Positions 1-7,617 of a stretch of DNA of 36,240 bases are shown here, piece by piece. The DNA is taken from assembly GCA_029279925.1 (NCBI GenBank), contig JAJUHM010000004.1:1-36240 (forward strand). The letters run 5' to 3'. A program made the translations under genes and the position numbers. Numbering within the stretch: position 1 is the stretch's first letter; each line of letters opens with the position of its first letter. The notes under the pieces were generated by a model, which was not told the origin of the DNA, searched no databases, and saw only the letters and a list, made by a program, of their open reading frames with translations. This stretch comes from Aquabacterium olei. GTDB lineage: Bacteria; Pseudomonadota; Gammaproteobacteria; Burkholderiales; Burkholderiaceae_C.

Positions 1-899
1 GCGTTCATCATGATGAACATGTACTCGAGGCCGCGGTTCTCTTCGCCCACGAGGTAGCCGATGGCGCCCGGGCCCACTTCGCCCTTGTCGTCACCGTAGA
101 CCAGCACGGCCGTCGGCGATGCCTTGATGCCGAGCTTCTCTTCGATGGAGGCGCAGTACACGTCGTTGCGCTTGCCCAGCGAGCCGTCTTCGTTGACCAT
201 GAACTTGGGCACGACGAACAGCGAGATGCCCTTCACGCCTTCCGGCGCATCCGGCGTGCGCGCCAGCACCAGGTGCACGATGTTCTCGGACATGTCGTGC
301 TCACCGTAGGTGATGAAGATCTTCTGGCCGCTGATGCGGTAGGTGCCGTCAGCCTGCTTCACGGCCTTGGAGCGCACCAGGGCCAGATCCGAACCCGCCT
401 GGGGTTCGGTCAGGTTCATGGTACCCGTCCAGCTGCCTTCGATCATCTTGGGGATGTAGCGCTGCTTCAGCTCATCGCTGGCGGCGGTCAGCAGGGCTTC
501 GGTGGCGCCGGTCGTGAGGATCGAGCACAGCGAGAAGCTCAGGTTGGCGGCCATCGTCATTTCGATGCAGGCCGCGCCGATGGTCTTGGGCAGGCCCTGG
601 CCACCGTACTAGGTCGGCATCTGCAGACCTTGCCAGCCGCCTTCGGTCAGCGCCTTGTAGGCTTCCTTGAAGCCCGGCGAGGCCTTCACGACGCCGTTGT
701 CCCACGAGCCGTGGTCCTGGTCGCCGCTCCAGTTCAGCGGGGCCACCACTTCTTCGTTGAACTTCGCGGCTTCTTCGAGCACAGCCTGGGCCGTCTCGTA
801 GCCGGCGTCTTCGAAGCCGGGGATTTGCGCGATCTGGTCGATGCCAGCCAGTTCCTTCATGCAGAACAGCTGGTCTTTCACGGGGGCCTTGAATGCCAT
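1..899 (-). pseudogene. Acyl-CoA dehydrogenase (FadE-like), interrupted by in-frame TAG, 3' end outside window
   Basis: This would be an FAD-dependent acyl-CoA dehydrogenase of fatty-acid beta-oxidation, passing electrons to the ETF encoded just upstream. Translation from the ATG at 899 gives a typical N-terminal domain of the long (about 600-residue) Burkholderiales type, ending MPT before a TAG at 609-611. The same frame then stays open to the window edge and continues the family sequence without shift: YGGQGLPKTIGAA, then TEPQAGSDLA, the active-site-domain signature. The family normally has Gln at the interrupted position (MPTQYGGQG), so CAG to TAG is the simplest explanation. No other lesion is seen in the visible 299 codons. 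It could be a true nonsense mutation, a base-call error, or a suppressed codon. It lies downstream of etfA behind a terminator (947-974), so it may have its own promoter. Confidence 0.85.
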
Positions 900-920
900 G
901 GTGTGTCACTCCACGTTCAA

Positions 921-946
921 CGTCCGATGCGAGGGATTCTCGGACG
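921..946. repeat. Inverted repeat upstream of acyl-CoA dehydrogenase
   Basis: CGTCCGA (921-927) and TCGGACG (940-946) are perfect 7-base arms around a 12-base spacer. The repeat sits between the terminator T-run and the dehydrogenase start codon at 899. It could be an operator for a local regulator of the dehydrogenase or a secondary stem of the terminator region. Confidence 0.4.
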
Positions 947-974
947 AAAAAAGGGGCGCCTCGAAGGACGCCCC
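947..974 (-). terminator. Rho-independent terminator between etfA and the acyl-CoA dehydrogenase gene
   Basis: Read on the minus strand, GGGGCG and CC pair with GG and CGCCCC around a TTCGA loop, with one bulged T, and the stem is followed at once by six T residues (952-947). This is a textbook intrinsic terminator placed 50 bases after the etfA stop. It implies that the dehydrogenase gene is transcribed either by partial read-through or from a separate promoter in 900-946. Confidence 0.85.
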
Positions 975-1025
975 GGTGCGGTGCTCAGTCAGACATGGTG
1001 ATCTGCCTGCATCACCACGGGTTCA

Positions 1026-1958
1026 TCACAGTGCCTTCACGAGCTCGGGCACGGCGGTGAACAGATCGGCTTCCAGACCGAAGTCGGCCACCTGGAAGAT
1101 CGGGGCTTCCGGATCCTTGTTGATGGCCACGATGACCTTCGAATCCTTCATGCCGGCCAGGTGCTGGATGGCGCCCGAGATGCCGCAGGCCACGTACAGC
1201 TGCGGCGCGACGATCTTGCCGGTCTGGCCGACCTGCCAGTCGTTCGGGGCGTAGCCAGCGTCCACCGCAGCGCGCGAGGCGCCCAGGGCGGCGCCCAGCT
1301 TGTCGGCCAGCGGCGACATGACTTCGTTGAACTTCTCGGCCGAACCCAGCGCACGGCCACCCGACACCACGATCTTGGCAGCGGTCAGCTCGGGGCGCTC
1401 GGACTTGGTCACTTCGCGGCCCACGAAGGCCGAGGTGCCGGCGTCTGCAGCGGCGGCGACGGTTTCCACGGCGGCCGAACCACCGGTGGTGGCGGCGGCG
1501 TCGAAGGCGGTGCCGCGCACGGTCAGCACCTTCACGGCGTCAGCCGATTGCACGGTGGCGATGGCGTTGCCGGCGTAGATCGGGCGCTCGAAGGTGTCGG
1601 CGCTGACCACCTTGGTGATTTCCGAGATCTGCGCGACGTCCAGCTTGGCGGCCACGCGGGGGGCCACGTTCTTGCCCGACGCGGTGGCCGGGAAGACGAT
1701 GTGGCTGTAGGCCGAGGCCACGGCCAGCACCTGGGCGGCGAGGTTTTCAGCCAGGCCGTCGGCGAACTGGGCGCCGTCGGCGTGCAGCACCTTGGCCACG
1801 CCGGCGATCTGGGCCGCAGCCGAGGCAGCGGCACCAGCGTTGGCACCGGCCACCAGCACGTGCACGTCGCCACCGATCGCCTTGGCGGCCGTCACGGTGT
1901 TGAGCGTGGCGCCCTTGATGCTGTTGTTGTCGTGTTCAGCAATGACGAGAACGGTCAT
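1026..1958 (-). CDS. etfA: Electron transfer flavoprotein subunit alpha
   Basis: This is the large subunit of the heterodimeric ETF, which carries FAD and relays electrons from acyl-CoA dehydrogenases to ETF:quinone oxidoreductase. The protein has 310 residues, the usual length. The N-terminal alpha/beta domain starts [11 protein letters not shown]. The C-terminal FAD-binding domain shows the family signature, with [10 protein letters not shown] around residues 198-207 and then [20 protein letters not shown] and [17 protein letters not shown]. The ATG at 1958 follows the ribosome site GAGGAG by a few bases. It begins 10 bases after the etfB stop, so the two are surely one operon. A terminator lies after its stop codon. 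Confidence 0.97.
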   Translation of the reverse strand: MTVLVIAEHDNNSIKGATLNTVTAAKAIGGDVHVLVAGANAGAAASAAAQIAGVAKVLHADGAQFADGLAENLAAQVLAVASAYSHIVFPATASGKNVAPRVAAKLDVAQISEITKVVSADTFERPIYAGNAIATVQSADAVKVLTVRGTAFDAAATTGGSAAVETVAAAADAGTSAFVGREVTKSERPELTAAKIVVSGGRALGSAEKFNEVMSPLADKLGAALGASRAAVDAGYAPNDWQVGQTGKIVAPQLYVACGISGAIQHLAGMKDSKVIVAINKDPEAPIFQVADFGLEADLFTAVPELVKAL

Positions 1959-1968
1959 GGGTTACTCC

Positions 1969-2718
1969 TCAGATCACTTTGGCGTCGTTCTTGAGCTTGC
2001 TCACCAGGGTGGCCACGTCGGGCACCTTGATGCCGGCGGAGCGCTTGGGCGGCTCGGCGACGCTCAGGGTCTTGATGCGCGGAGCCACGTCCACACCCAG
2101 GTCGGCCGGCTTGACGGTCTCCAGGGGCTTCTTCTTGGCCTTCATGATGTTGGGCAGCGTGACGTAGCGCGGCTCGTTCAGGCGCAGGTCGGTGGTGACC
2201 ACGGCCGGCAGCTTGAGCTTCACGGTTTCCAGGCCACCGTCGACTTCGCGGGTGACCACGGCGTGGCCGTCAGCGACTTCGACCTTCGAGGCGAACGTGC
2301 CTTGCGGCAGGTCGGCCAGCGCAGCCAGCATCTGGCCGGTCTGGTTGCTGTCGTCGTCGATGGCCTGCTTGCCCAGAATGACCAGGTCGGGCTTTTCCTT
2401 GTCGACCAGCGCCTTGAGCACCTTGGCCACGGCCAGGGGCTGCACTTCGGCGTCGGTCTCGACCAGGATGCCGCGGTCGGCACCAATGGCCATCGCGGTG
2501 CGCAGGGTTTCCTGGCATTGGGCCACGCCGATCGACACGGCCACGATTTCAGTGACGATGCCCTTTTCCTTCAGACGCGTCGCCTCTTCCACGGCGATCT
2601 CATCGAACGGGTTCATGGACATCTTGACGTTGGCGATGTCGACGCCAGAGCCGTCGGACTTGACGCGAACCTTCACGTTGTAGTCCACAACCCGCTTGAC
2701 GGGGACCAGGATCTTCAT
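1969..2718 (-). CDS. etfB: Electron transfer flavoprotein subunit beta
   Basis: This is the small, AMP-binding subunit of ETF and the partner of the etfA product. It has 249 residues, typical for bacterial EtfB. Visible family features are the start [14 protein letters not shown], the segment [14 protein letters not shown], and the ETF-beta signature region around [26 protein letters not shown], where the conserved Lys/Arg-rich stretch follows the nucleotide-binding part. It is the first gene of the minus-strand etfB-etfA operon. The promoter should lie in 2719-2815, which also contains the palindrome at 2791-2809. Confidence 0.97.
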   Translation of the reverse strand: MKILVPVKRVVDYNVKVRVKSDGSGVDIANVKMSMNPFDEIAVEEATRLKEKGIVTEIVAVSIGVAQCQETLRTAMAIGADRGILVETDAEVQPLAVAKVLKALVDKEKPDLVILGKQAIDDDSNQTGQMLAALADLPQGTFASKVEVADGHAVVTREVDGGLETVKLKLPAVVTTDLRLNEPRYVTLPNIMKAKKKPLETVKPADLGVDVAPRIKTLSVAEPPKRSAGIKVPDVATLVSKLKNDAKVI

Positions 2719-2790
2719 GCTGTGCCTGCTGTTGGTTGGTGAAAGGAAGGAATGCCCGCATTGTGGGCAGCCCCATCACCACAGCAGACA

Positions 2791-2809
2791 GCATCAGTTT
2801 TTCTGATGC
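2791..2809. repeat. Palindrome between etfB and the glutamine amidotransferase-like gene
   Basis: GCATCAG (2791-2797) and CTGATGC (2803-2809) are perfect arms around five T residues. It lies 6 bases beyond the TAA of the upstream minus-strand gene and 72 bases before the etfB start. It could end the upstream transcript, although no T-run follows on the minus strand, or serve as an operator for etfB. The sequence alone does not decide. Confidence 0.5.
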
Positions 2810-2815
2810 TTAGCT

Positions 2816-3547
2816 TTATGCGCGGGTGCCCGCGGCCCGATAGGCCTCGGCCAGCGCATCCAGAAAATGAAAGAGGTACTCGTTCATCTCGGTGTGGTCG
2901 TTGGCGCGCAGGGCCTCCGGCTGCTGCACGAAACGATGCGCCTTCAAGGCATCGAACTCTCCCGCACTGGCCTCGATCAGCAAGGCCACCACCTCGGGCG
3001 TGAACTCCATGTGGCACTGAAAGCCAAAGACGCGCGGCCCGTATTCCACAATCTGCCGCGGACACCCCTCGCTGTGCGCCAGCACCTTGGCCGTGGCCGT
3101 CAGCCCTGGCATGTCGTTGTGCCAGTGCCCCACGCTCAACTGCTGCGGGAACCGCGCAAACAATGGGTTGGCGCGGCCTTCCTCGGTCAGCGTGATCGGG
3201 AACTTGCCGATCTCCTTCTCCGGGCTGTGCTCGTGGCGGGCTCCCAGCGCAGTGCCAATGAGCTGCGCACCCAGGCACACACCCACCACGGCACGGCCGG
3301 CCTCCACCGCCTGGCGAATCAGCTGGCATTCGGCCTGCGCGTCGAAGTGCGGGCATTCGGCGAGGGTGGTGGTCGGCGACTGCGGGCCGCCCATCACCAC
3401 CAGCATGTCGAACCCGGAGGCTGACTGCGGCAGGGCATCGCCCGCGTACACACGCGAATGGCTCGCGCTGTGGCCGCGGCTTTGCACCCAGGTTTCATAC
3501 GCGCCAGGTGCTTCAAAGGCTTCATGGATGACGAAGTGCACGTGCAT
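2816..3547 (-). CDS. Class I glutamine amidotransferase-like protein
   Basis: The 243-residue protein has the class I (triad) glutamine amidotransferase fold: VMGGPQSP near residue 52, the nucleophile elbow GVCLGAQLIG with Cys near 93, and the catalytic His in FQCHMEFTPEV with the Glu two residues on. These domains release ammonia from glutamine for a synthetase partner. Here there is no synthetase domain, so it belongs to the stand-alone GMP-synthase-like group (as in GuaA-like or YfeJ-like proteins), whose substrates are mostly unknown. It lies 74 bases after the AhpD-like gene on the same strand and may share its transcript. Confidence 0.85.
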   Translation of the reverse strand: MHVHFVIHEAFEAPGAYETWVQSRGHSASHSRVYAGDALPQSASGFDMLVVMGGPQSPTTTLAECPHFDAQAECQLIRQAVEAGRAVVGVCLGAQLIGTALGARHEHSPEKEIGKFPITLTEEGRANPLFARFPQQLSVGHWHNDMPGLTATAKVLAHSEGCPRQIVEYGPRVFGFQCHMEFTPEVVALLIEASAGEFDALKAHRFVQQPEALRANDHTEMNEYLFHFLDALAEAYRAAGTRA

Positions 3548-3621
3548 GGTGGTTCGCTCTTGGGTGGGTCGGTGAGGGGTGCTCGGGCGTGCCCGATGGC
3601 ACCCATCATGCCGCGGTTGGC

Positions 3622-4155
3622 TTACTTCAGCGCCACCTTCGGGAAGTCGACCGGCACGTCGAACGCCACATTGATGTAGTTGGTGAACAGGTTCAAGGCC
3701 ACGTGGGCCATGATCTCGACCACCTGCTCGTCCTTGAAGCCAGCATCACGCAGGGCCGCCACATCGGTGGCATCGATGTGGGCGCGCTGTTCGACCACCT
3801 TCAAGGCAAAACGCAGCGCGGCGGCCGTCCGGGGGTCTTCTGACTCGCCCACTTGCGCGGCCGACATGGCAGCGAGCGAGGCACCGGCTTTCTGCCCCAG
3901 CACCGTGTGCGCGGCCAGGCAGTATTCGCAGCGATTGCGGTTGGCGATGGCCACGGCGATCTGCTCGCCCAGCTGCGCGCCCAGCGTGCCCTGGCCGAGG
4001 GCACCGAATGAGGCCCACATGCTCTTCAAGGCCGCAGGCGAGTTGGCCACCGCCTTGAACATGTTCGGCGTGCTGCCGAAGGCCTGCTGAATCTGCTGCA
4101 GCAAGGGCTGGCTGGCGGCGGGGGCGAGGTGGGTGTCGGTGTTGATGCGTGGCAT
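3622..4155 (-). CDS. Carboxymuconolactone decarboxylase / AhpD-family protein
   Basis: A small alpha-helical protein of 177 residues. The redox or active-site motif CEYCLAAH (C-x2-C-x3-H) is present, as in AhpD-type alkylhydroperoxidases and YnjA/PA0269-like proteins, preceded by IAVAIANRNR. The likely role is thiol-dependent peroxide reduction or an uncharacterised oxidative-stress function; the decarboxylase name is only a family label. The start was set at the ATG at 4155 (MPRINTD), which has GGAG upstream. The frame extends to 4281, but that would run through the divergent promoter region. It is divergent from an AraC regulator, a common pairing for this family. Confidence 0.88.
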   Translation of the reverse strand: MPRINTDTHLAPAASQPLLQQIQQAFGSTPNMFKAVANSPAALKSMWASFGALGQGTLGAQLGEQIAVAIANRNRCEYCLAAHTVLGQKAGASLAAMSAAQVGESEDPRTAAALRFALKVVEQRAHIDATDVAALRDAGFKDEQVVEIMAHVALNLFTNYINVAFDVPVDFPKVALK

Positions 4156-4178
4156 GGTGTGCTCCAGTTGAGTGAATG

Positions 4179-4236
4179 GTTTGGCAGCCGGCTGTTCGCA
4201 GTATGGGCACGCGGTCCGTATGATGGGTTGCCAAAC
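4179..4236. promoter_or_regulatory. Divergent promoter region with perfect inverted repeat
   Basis: GTTTGGCA (4179-4186) and TGCCAAAC (4229-4236) form perfect 8-base arms about 50 bp apart, flanking the region between the AhpD-like gene and the AraC gene. A plausible AraC-gene promoter lies inside: TTCGCA (4195-4200), an 18-base spacer, then TATGAT (4219-4224), with the start codon at 4248. The spacing of five helical turns would suit a looping or paired AraC-family regulator. This is inference. Confidence 0.5.
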
Positions 4237-4247
4237 GTGCTGAAAAC

Positions 4248-5132
4248 ATGACCATTCGTACGCCACCACCCGAACCGGCACCCGACCGCCTGTCTTCGCT
4301 TCTGGAGCGCTTTCGCGTGCGTGCGCAGCTGCACCACGCGGGCGCGCTGTGCGGCATCACCCACTTCGATGCGGCCGAGGGGCATGCCTACCTGCACGTG
4401 CTGCGGCGCGGGCAACTGGAGGTCAGCCATCCGGCGGCGCGCGGCCGCACCCAGCGCCTGCGCTTCACCGAGCCGACGCTGCTGCTGTACCCGGTGCCGT
4501 TCACGCATCGTTTCCACAACCCGCCCGTGGACGGCTCCGACTTCACCTGCGCTCGACTGCGTTTTGACGGAGGCGCGAGCCATCCGCTGGCGCGTGCCCT
4601 GGGGCCCTTCATCACGCTGCCGCTCGACAAGGTGCCGGGCCTGGCTGCCACGCTGGAGCTGCTGTTTGCCGAGACCCACCAGGTGCGATGCGGCCATCGC
4701 CTGCTGGCAGACCGGCTGTTCGAGGTGGTCGTCATCCAGCTGCTGCGGTGGCTGCTTGACCAGCCCGAGCAGATCGGCAGGCCCGTGGGGCTGATTGCCG
4801 GCTTGTCGGACCCACAGCTGTCGAGGGCGCTGGTGGCGATGCACGACGCACCGGGGCAGGCATGGAACCTGGACCGCATGGCGGCGTGCGCGGGGATGTC
4901 ACGGACGGTGTTTGCGGCGCGGTTCCGGGAGGTGGTGGGGCAGACCCCGGCGGCATACCTGACGGCATGGCGCATGGCTCTGGCGCAGAGCCGCTTGAGT
5001 GAAGGCGCGTCGTTGAAGCAGCTGGCGGATGAGCTGGGTTACGGCAGTGCCGCGGCGCTTTCGCGGGCGTTTTCAGGGACAGTGGGGGTGTCGGCGAAAG
5101 CGTGGTTGGCGGCGCGGGGGGTGGAGGGGTGA
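4248..5132 (+). CDS. AraC-family transcriptional regulator (cupin-type sensor domain)
   Basis: A 294-residue one-component regulator. The N-terminal part (about residues 20-190) resembles the AraC-type cupin ligand-binding domain, with HVLRRGQLEV and LLLYPVPFTHRF. The C-terminal part (about 195-292) is a double helix-turn-helix: LDRMAACAGMSRTVFAARFREVVGQTPAAYLTAWR, then LKQLADELGYGSAAALSRAF. It probably controls the divergently transcribed AhpD-like gene, whose start is 92 bases away; an inverted repeat lies between them. The ligand is unknown. Confidence 0.9.
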   Translation: MTIRTPPPEPAPDRLSSLLERFRVRAQLHHAGALCGITHFDAAEGHAYLHVLRRGQLEVSHPAARGRTQRLRFTEPTLLLYPVPFTHRFHNPPVDGSDFTCARLRFDGGASHPLARALGPFITLPLDKVPGLAATLELLFAETHQVRCGHRLLADRLFEVVVIQLLRWLLDQPEQIGRPVGLIAGLSDPQLSRALVAMHDAPGQAWNLDRMAACAGMSRTVFAARFREVVGQTPAAYLTAWRMALAQSRLSEGASLKQLADELGYGSAAALSRAFSGTVGVSAKAWLAARGVEG

Positions 5133-5185
5133 GCGAAGGGGTCACGCCGAGGGGCGGCTGTGCAGCGGGTACGGTCGTCCAGCGC

Positions 5186-6088
5186 TCAGACCCAGCGCAG
5201 GGCTTCAGGGCGCCATGTGGCCGTTGCCTGACTGCCTGAGGCAGCGACCTGGGTCGGCGGCCACAGCAGGTCGTCCAGGAGCGCCACCGTGTCACCCAAG
5301 CTGGCGGCCTCGACGCGGTTCTTGTTGAGGAAGGCTTGCCATTGGCGCAGCTTGGCAGCGTCACCGCTGAACCCCTTGGTCAACGCCAGCGGACGTTCGG
5401 TGGGCAGCGCGGTCTGACGCCGGGCAAAGGTGGCGGCGATGGCTGCGGCCAAGGTGCCACCGTCCAGCTCCGTACGCCGGGCAATGACGGCCAGGTCGAA
5501 GAAGTCCTTCATGCGGCTGTTCGCTTGCCCCAGCATCACCATGGCCTGGTACTTCTCGGCGATCACGGTGTAGACCGGATAGACGCGCAGCACCGGGGCT
5601 GAAAAGTCGCCCAGCAAGGTCGGGTAGGCCACCGTTTGGGGCCCTGGCGTCACGGCGTCGCCGAAGCCCACGTCGATCTGCAAAGCGCAGCGGGCAGACC
5701 CGATGCGTGCCACCAGCGTAATGCGCGTGCCGCCATAGGTGTTGTCCTCTCGAATGGCGTCGGCCTTTACGGAGTCGAGGTCGAACACGATTGCGTCGCC
5801 CAAGTCCATGCGGGCGATGTCGCGGAAGGTGGCGATCAGGTTCGCTTCATCGTCAGGGCCGAAGCCGAGCAAGTCGGCGTCCCTTGTCGGCCGGTGCGGG
5901 GCGTCGTACCAGAGGGCGAAGAGCAGCGCGCCTTTGAGCAGAAACCGGTCGGCATGTGGTGAAGCGCTCACGCGAGCCAGCAGACGCTCCATGCCGAAAC
6001 GGTTGAGCAGCAGGCTGTAGTCGTCGCCGCGCTGCTTGGCGAGGGTCAGCAAGCGGGCCAGGACCGAAGCAGACAGGTTGCCGCTCAT
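5186..6088 (-). CDS. abiEii: AbiEii-type nucleotidyltransferase toxin
   Basis: This is the toxin of a type IV AbiE toxin-antitoxin system, a DNA polymerase-beta-like nucleotidyltransferase that causes abortive phage infection or growth arrest. In the 300-residue product the family motifs are visible: LKGALLFALWYDAPHRPTRD followed by ADLLG (Asp70 and Asp72 as the metal-binding pair), ALQIDVGFGD, VIAEKYQAMV, and SRMKDFFDLAVIA. The ATG at 6088 overlaps the antitoxin stop in an ATGA, giving translational coupling; a longer frame to 6187 lies wholly inside the antitoxin gene and is not used. The pair opens the defence island. Confidence 0.9.
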   Translation of the reverse strand: MSGNLSASVLARLLTLAKQRGDDYSLLLNRFGMERLLARVSASPHADRFLLKGALLFALWYDAPHRPTRDADLLGFGPDDEANLIATFRDIARMDLGDAIVFDLDSVKADAIREDNTYGGTRITLVARIGSARCALQIDVGFGDAVTPGPQTVAYPTLLGDFSAPVLRVYPVYTVIAEKYQAMVMLGQANSRMKDFFDLAVIARRTELDGGTLAAAIAATFARRQTALPTERPLALTKGFSGDAAKLRQWQAFLNKNRVEAASLGDTVALLDDLLWPPTQVAASGSQATATWRPEALRWV

Positions 6089-6684
6089 TGCGCCAGGGCC
6101 TCCAGATAGGGCTGCATGACCCGCTCGACCCGATTGATCTTGGCAAAGTGACTCAGGTCGGCCATCGTGACCTTGCGGCTGCGCCAAGCGTCTTTGAGTG
6201 CCTCCAGCGCCACATCCAGACCGATCTTGTTGCGGAACTTGAAGCAGTCGGTCACCGTCTTGGCCGCGCTGTACACGCGGATGGGGGCACCGTGATCTGT
6301 CACGGTCTGGATGCCGTCGCTGTAGGCTGCGCCGCGCAGGCGCGCGATGCGCAGCTTGGGGTAGTTCAACACCGGGGTCTGACTGCCTTCAGGCAGCGCG
6401 ATCCACACCTCGTGCGGCAGTTGCGTGCCGATCTCGTGGAATTGCAGCGCGCTCAACAGGCACAGCACCCCCTTGGGCACACGTTGGCAGACTTCGATCA
6501 GGGTCTGATGCTCGGTGACGTCGGCATCGGGCAGCCCATACAGGCCCCGGGCAATGCGTTGCAGCTTGCCCAACTGGTGCAGGCGGATCAGCAACTGCGG
6601 TGACCAACCGTGCGCGCGCACATCCTCTGCCCGCAGCACGCGCCGGTGCTGGGCCAGTTGGAGGATGTGATCAGACTGGTTCAC
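6085..6684 (-). CDS. abiEi: AbiEi-type antitoxin / transcriptional autorepressor
   Basis: This is the antitoxin of the AbiE pair. The N-terminal winged helix-turn-helix is visible as HRRVLRAEDVRAHGWSPQLL then LHQLGKLQRIARGLYGLP, followed by the C-terminal antitoxin domain with VCLLSALQFHEIGTQLP and IRVYSAAKTVTDCFKFRNK. An ATG frame begins at 6720, but a promoter-like sequence (TTGATG, 17 bases, TAAACT) covers 6720-6692 and would start transcription at about 6684. That coincides with the GTG at 6684, so a leaderless GTG start giving 199 residues is proposed; the alternative from 6720 gives 211. The fold and motifs are clear, the start is uncertain. Confidence 0.85.
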   Translation of the reverse strand: MNQSDHILQLAQHRRVLRAEDVRAHGWSPQLLIRLHQLGKLQRIARGLYGLPDADVTEHQTLIEVCQRVPKGVLCLLSALQFHEIGTQLPHEVWIALPEGSQTPVLNYPKLRIARLRGAAYSDGIQTVTDHGAPIRVYSAAKTVTDCFKFRNKIGLDVALEALKDAWRSRKVTMADLSHFAKINRVERVMQPYLEALAQ

Positions 6685-6691
6685 GAGGGGT

Positions 6692-6728
6692 AGTTTAGTA
6701 TCCTCATTACATTTCATCAAGTAATGCG
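6692..6728 (-). promoter_or_regulatory. Probable abiE promoter with overlapping inverted-repeat operator
   Basis: On the minus strand TTGATG (6720-6715) and TAAACT (6697-6692) are 17 bases apart. The inverted repeat CATTAC (6705-6710) / GTAATG (6721-6726), with a 10-base spacer, overlaps the -35 element. AbiEi antitoxins are known to bind inverted repeats in their own promoter, which fits this position. Confidence 0.5.
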
Positions 6729-6766
6729 GTTTTCAAACCACCAGGCGGCGCTACACAGTACACAGG

Positions 6767-6949
6767 TCATTGAGCGATCACAGCCTCGGCGGGAGTGCCG
6801 ACAGATGCGAGCATCGGCTCGACGGCTTCGCCCGACGCGGACGGGTTGGCGTGCCAGTCGCCCAGGATCGTATGGCGTGGCGCAGGTTCAGGGTCAGGTG
6901 AACCGTTGACCCTCTCCGAGAGCTGGTGGGTACAGCGAAGCGCAAACAC
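6767..6949 (-). pseudogene. Probable relic of a DUF6933-like gene with internal deletion
   Basis: The 60-residue frame begins MFALRCTHQLSERV and continues with PAPRHTILGDWHAN, which resembles the start of the small DUF6933 proteins (LRCT..L, then a TxLGDWYAN motif). It then jumps directly to EAVEPMLASVGTPAEAVIAQ, which resembles a later helix of the same family, leaving out the central beta strands where a LSERTLLPV-like segment is expected. The frame then stops. This reads as an eroded gene. The family match is from memory and is uncertain. Confidence 0.35.
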
Positions 6950-7605
6950 GTTGTGGCCTCGGGGTTCAGTTCAGATCTGTGAGTCGAGGCTTTTCAGCGT
7001 TGAGGCTGCGCAGCTTGCGCCGTCAGCGGTCTCCCTGATTGGGGCGGCCACTGGCCGGCCCGAAATCGCGTGACGCTCGCTGACCTATGTCTGAGCCACC
7101 AGACAACAAGTGTGCAGCGGTTGTCTCCTTGGTTGACGTCAGTCCGCTTTGCAGCGGGAGCAATCGCTCGTCGGCTGCACGCGAACTTCCGGTAAGTGAC
7201 CTAAAGCCGACGCTCGAATTGGCGCATAACTAACGACTTTCTCCTTGGCGGCGTTGCTATGCGTCGGTGGCTGTTCCGGGATTTCTGGGAATGCCTTGCA
7301 GCTATCTCACGCGGTCATTTTTCGCCTCCAGTGACCCTATGCGTTACCGCGCCAAGCCTGAGCGCGAACCTGTCCTCATCTAGCAACTAGTCCAAGTGGT
7401 TATTTTTGAGGTGCTGAACTCCCCATAATCAGAATCCGCACTTGAGCTCTCCTTACAGGCGCGTCAGTGTCATAGAAGCGCCGCAACAGGTCTGAAATGG
7501 ATTCAGAATGCATCTACAAGGTAAGGGGCACATTGATCCGAACCGGGCAGAGTACAGGAGAGGGCTGCACTGTCTGGCGCGAGCATGTCCCCCTCACAGA
7601 ACCAT

Positions 7606-7617
7606 GAGGGGAAACTA
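7606..7617 (+). promoter_or_regulatory. Ribosome-binding site that favours the GTG start of the OLD nuclease gene
   Basis: GAGGGG at 7606-7611 stands 6 bases before the GTG at 7618. The alternative ATG at 7585 has no comparable site at the right distance. Confidence 0.6.

Larger units (their letters stand above)
6721..7617. other. Gene-poor stretch between abiE and the nuclease-helicase operon
   Basis: About 0.9 kb without a convincing intact gene. Part of it (6767-6949) encodes, on the minus strand, a probable relic described separately. The rest, 6950-7584, has short overlapping frames with no recognisable protein motif, and its base composition is visibly less GC-rich than the core genes to either side, particularly from about 7370. 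No tRNA, direct-repeat attachment site or transposase was recognised. The promoter of the downstream operon should lie here, but no clear -35/-10 pair was found. Confidence 0.6.

Noticed and set aside
6795-7073. Plus-strand 92-codon frame between abiE and the nuclease gene
   Set aside because: No ribosome site, no motif, and it opposes the more family-like relic on the minus strand.
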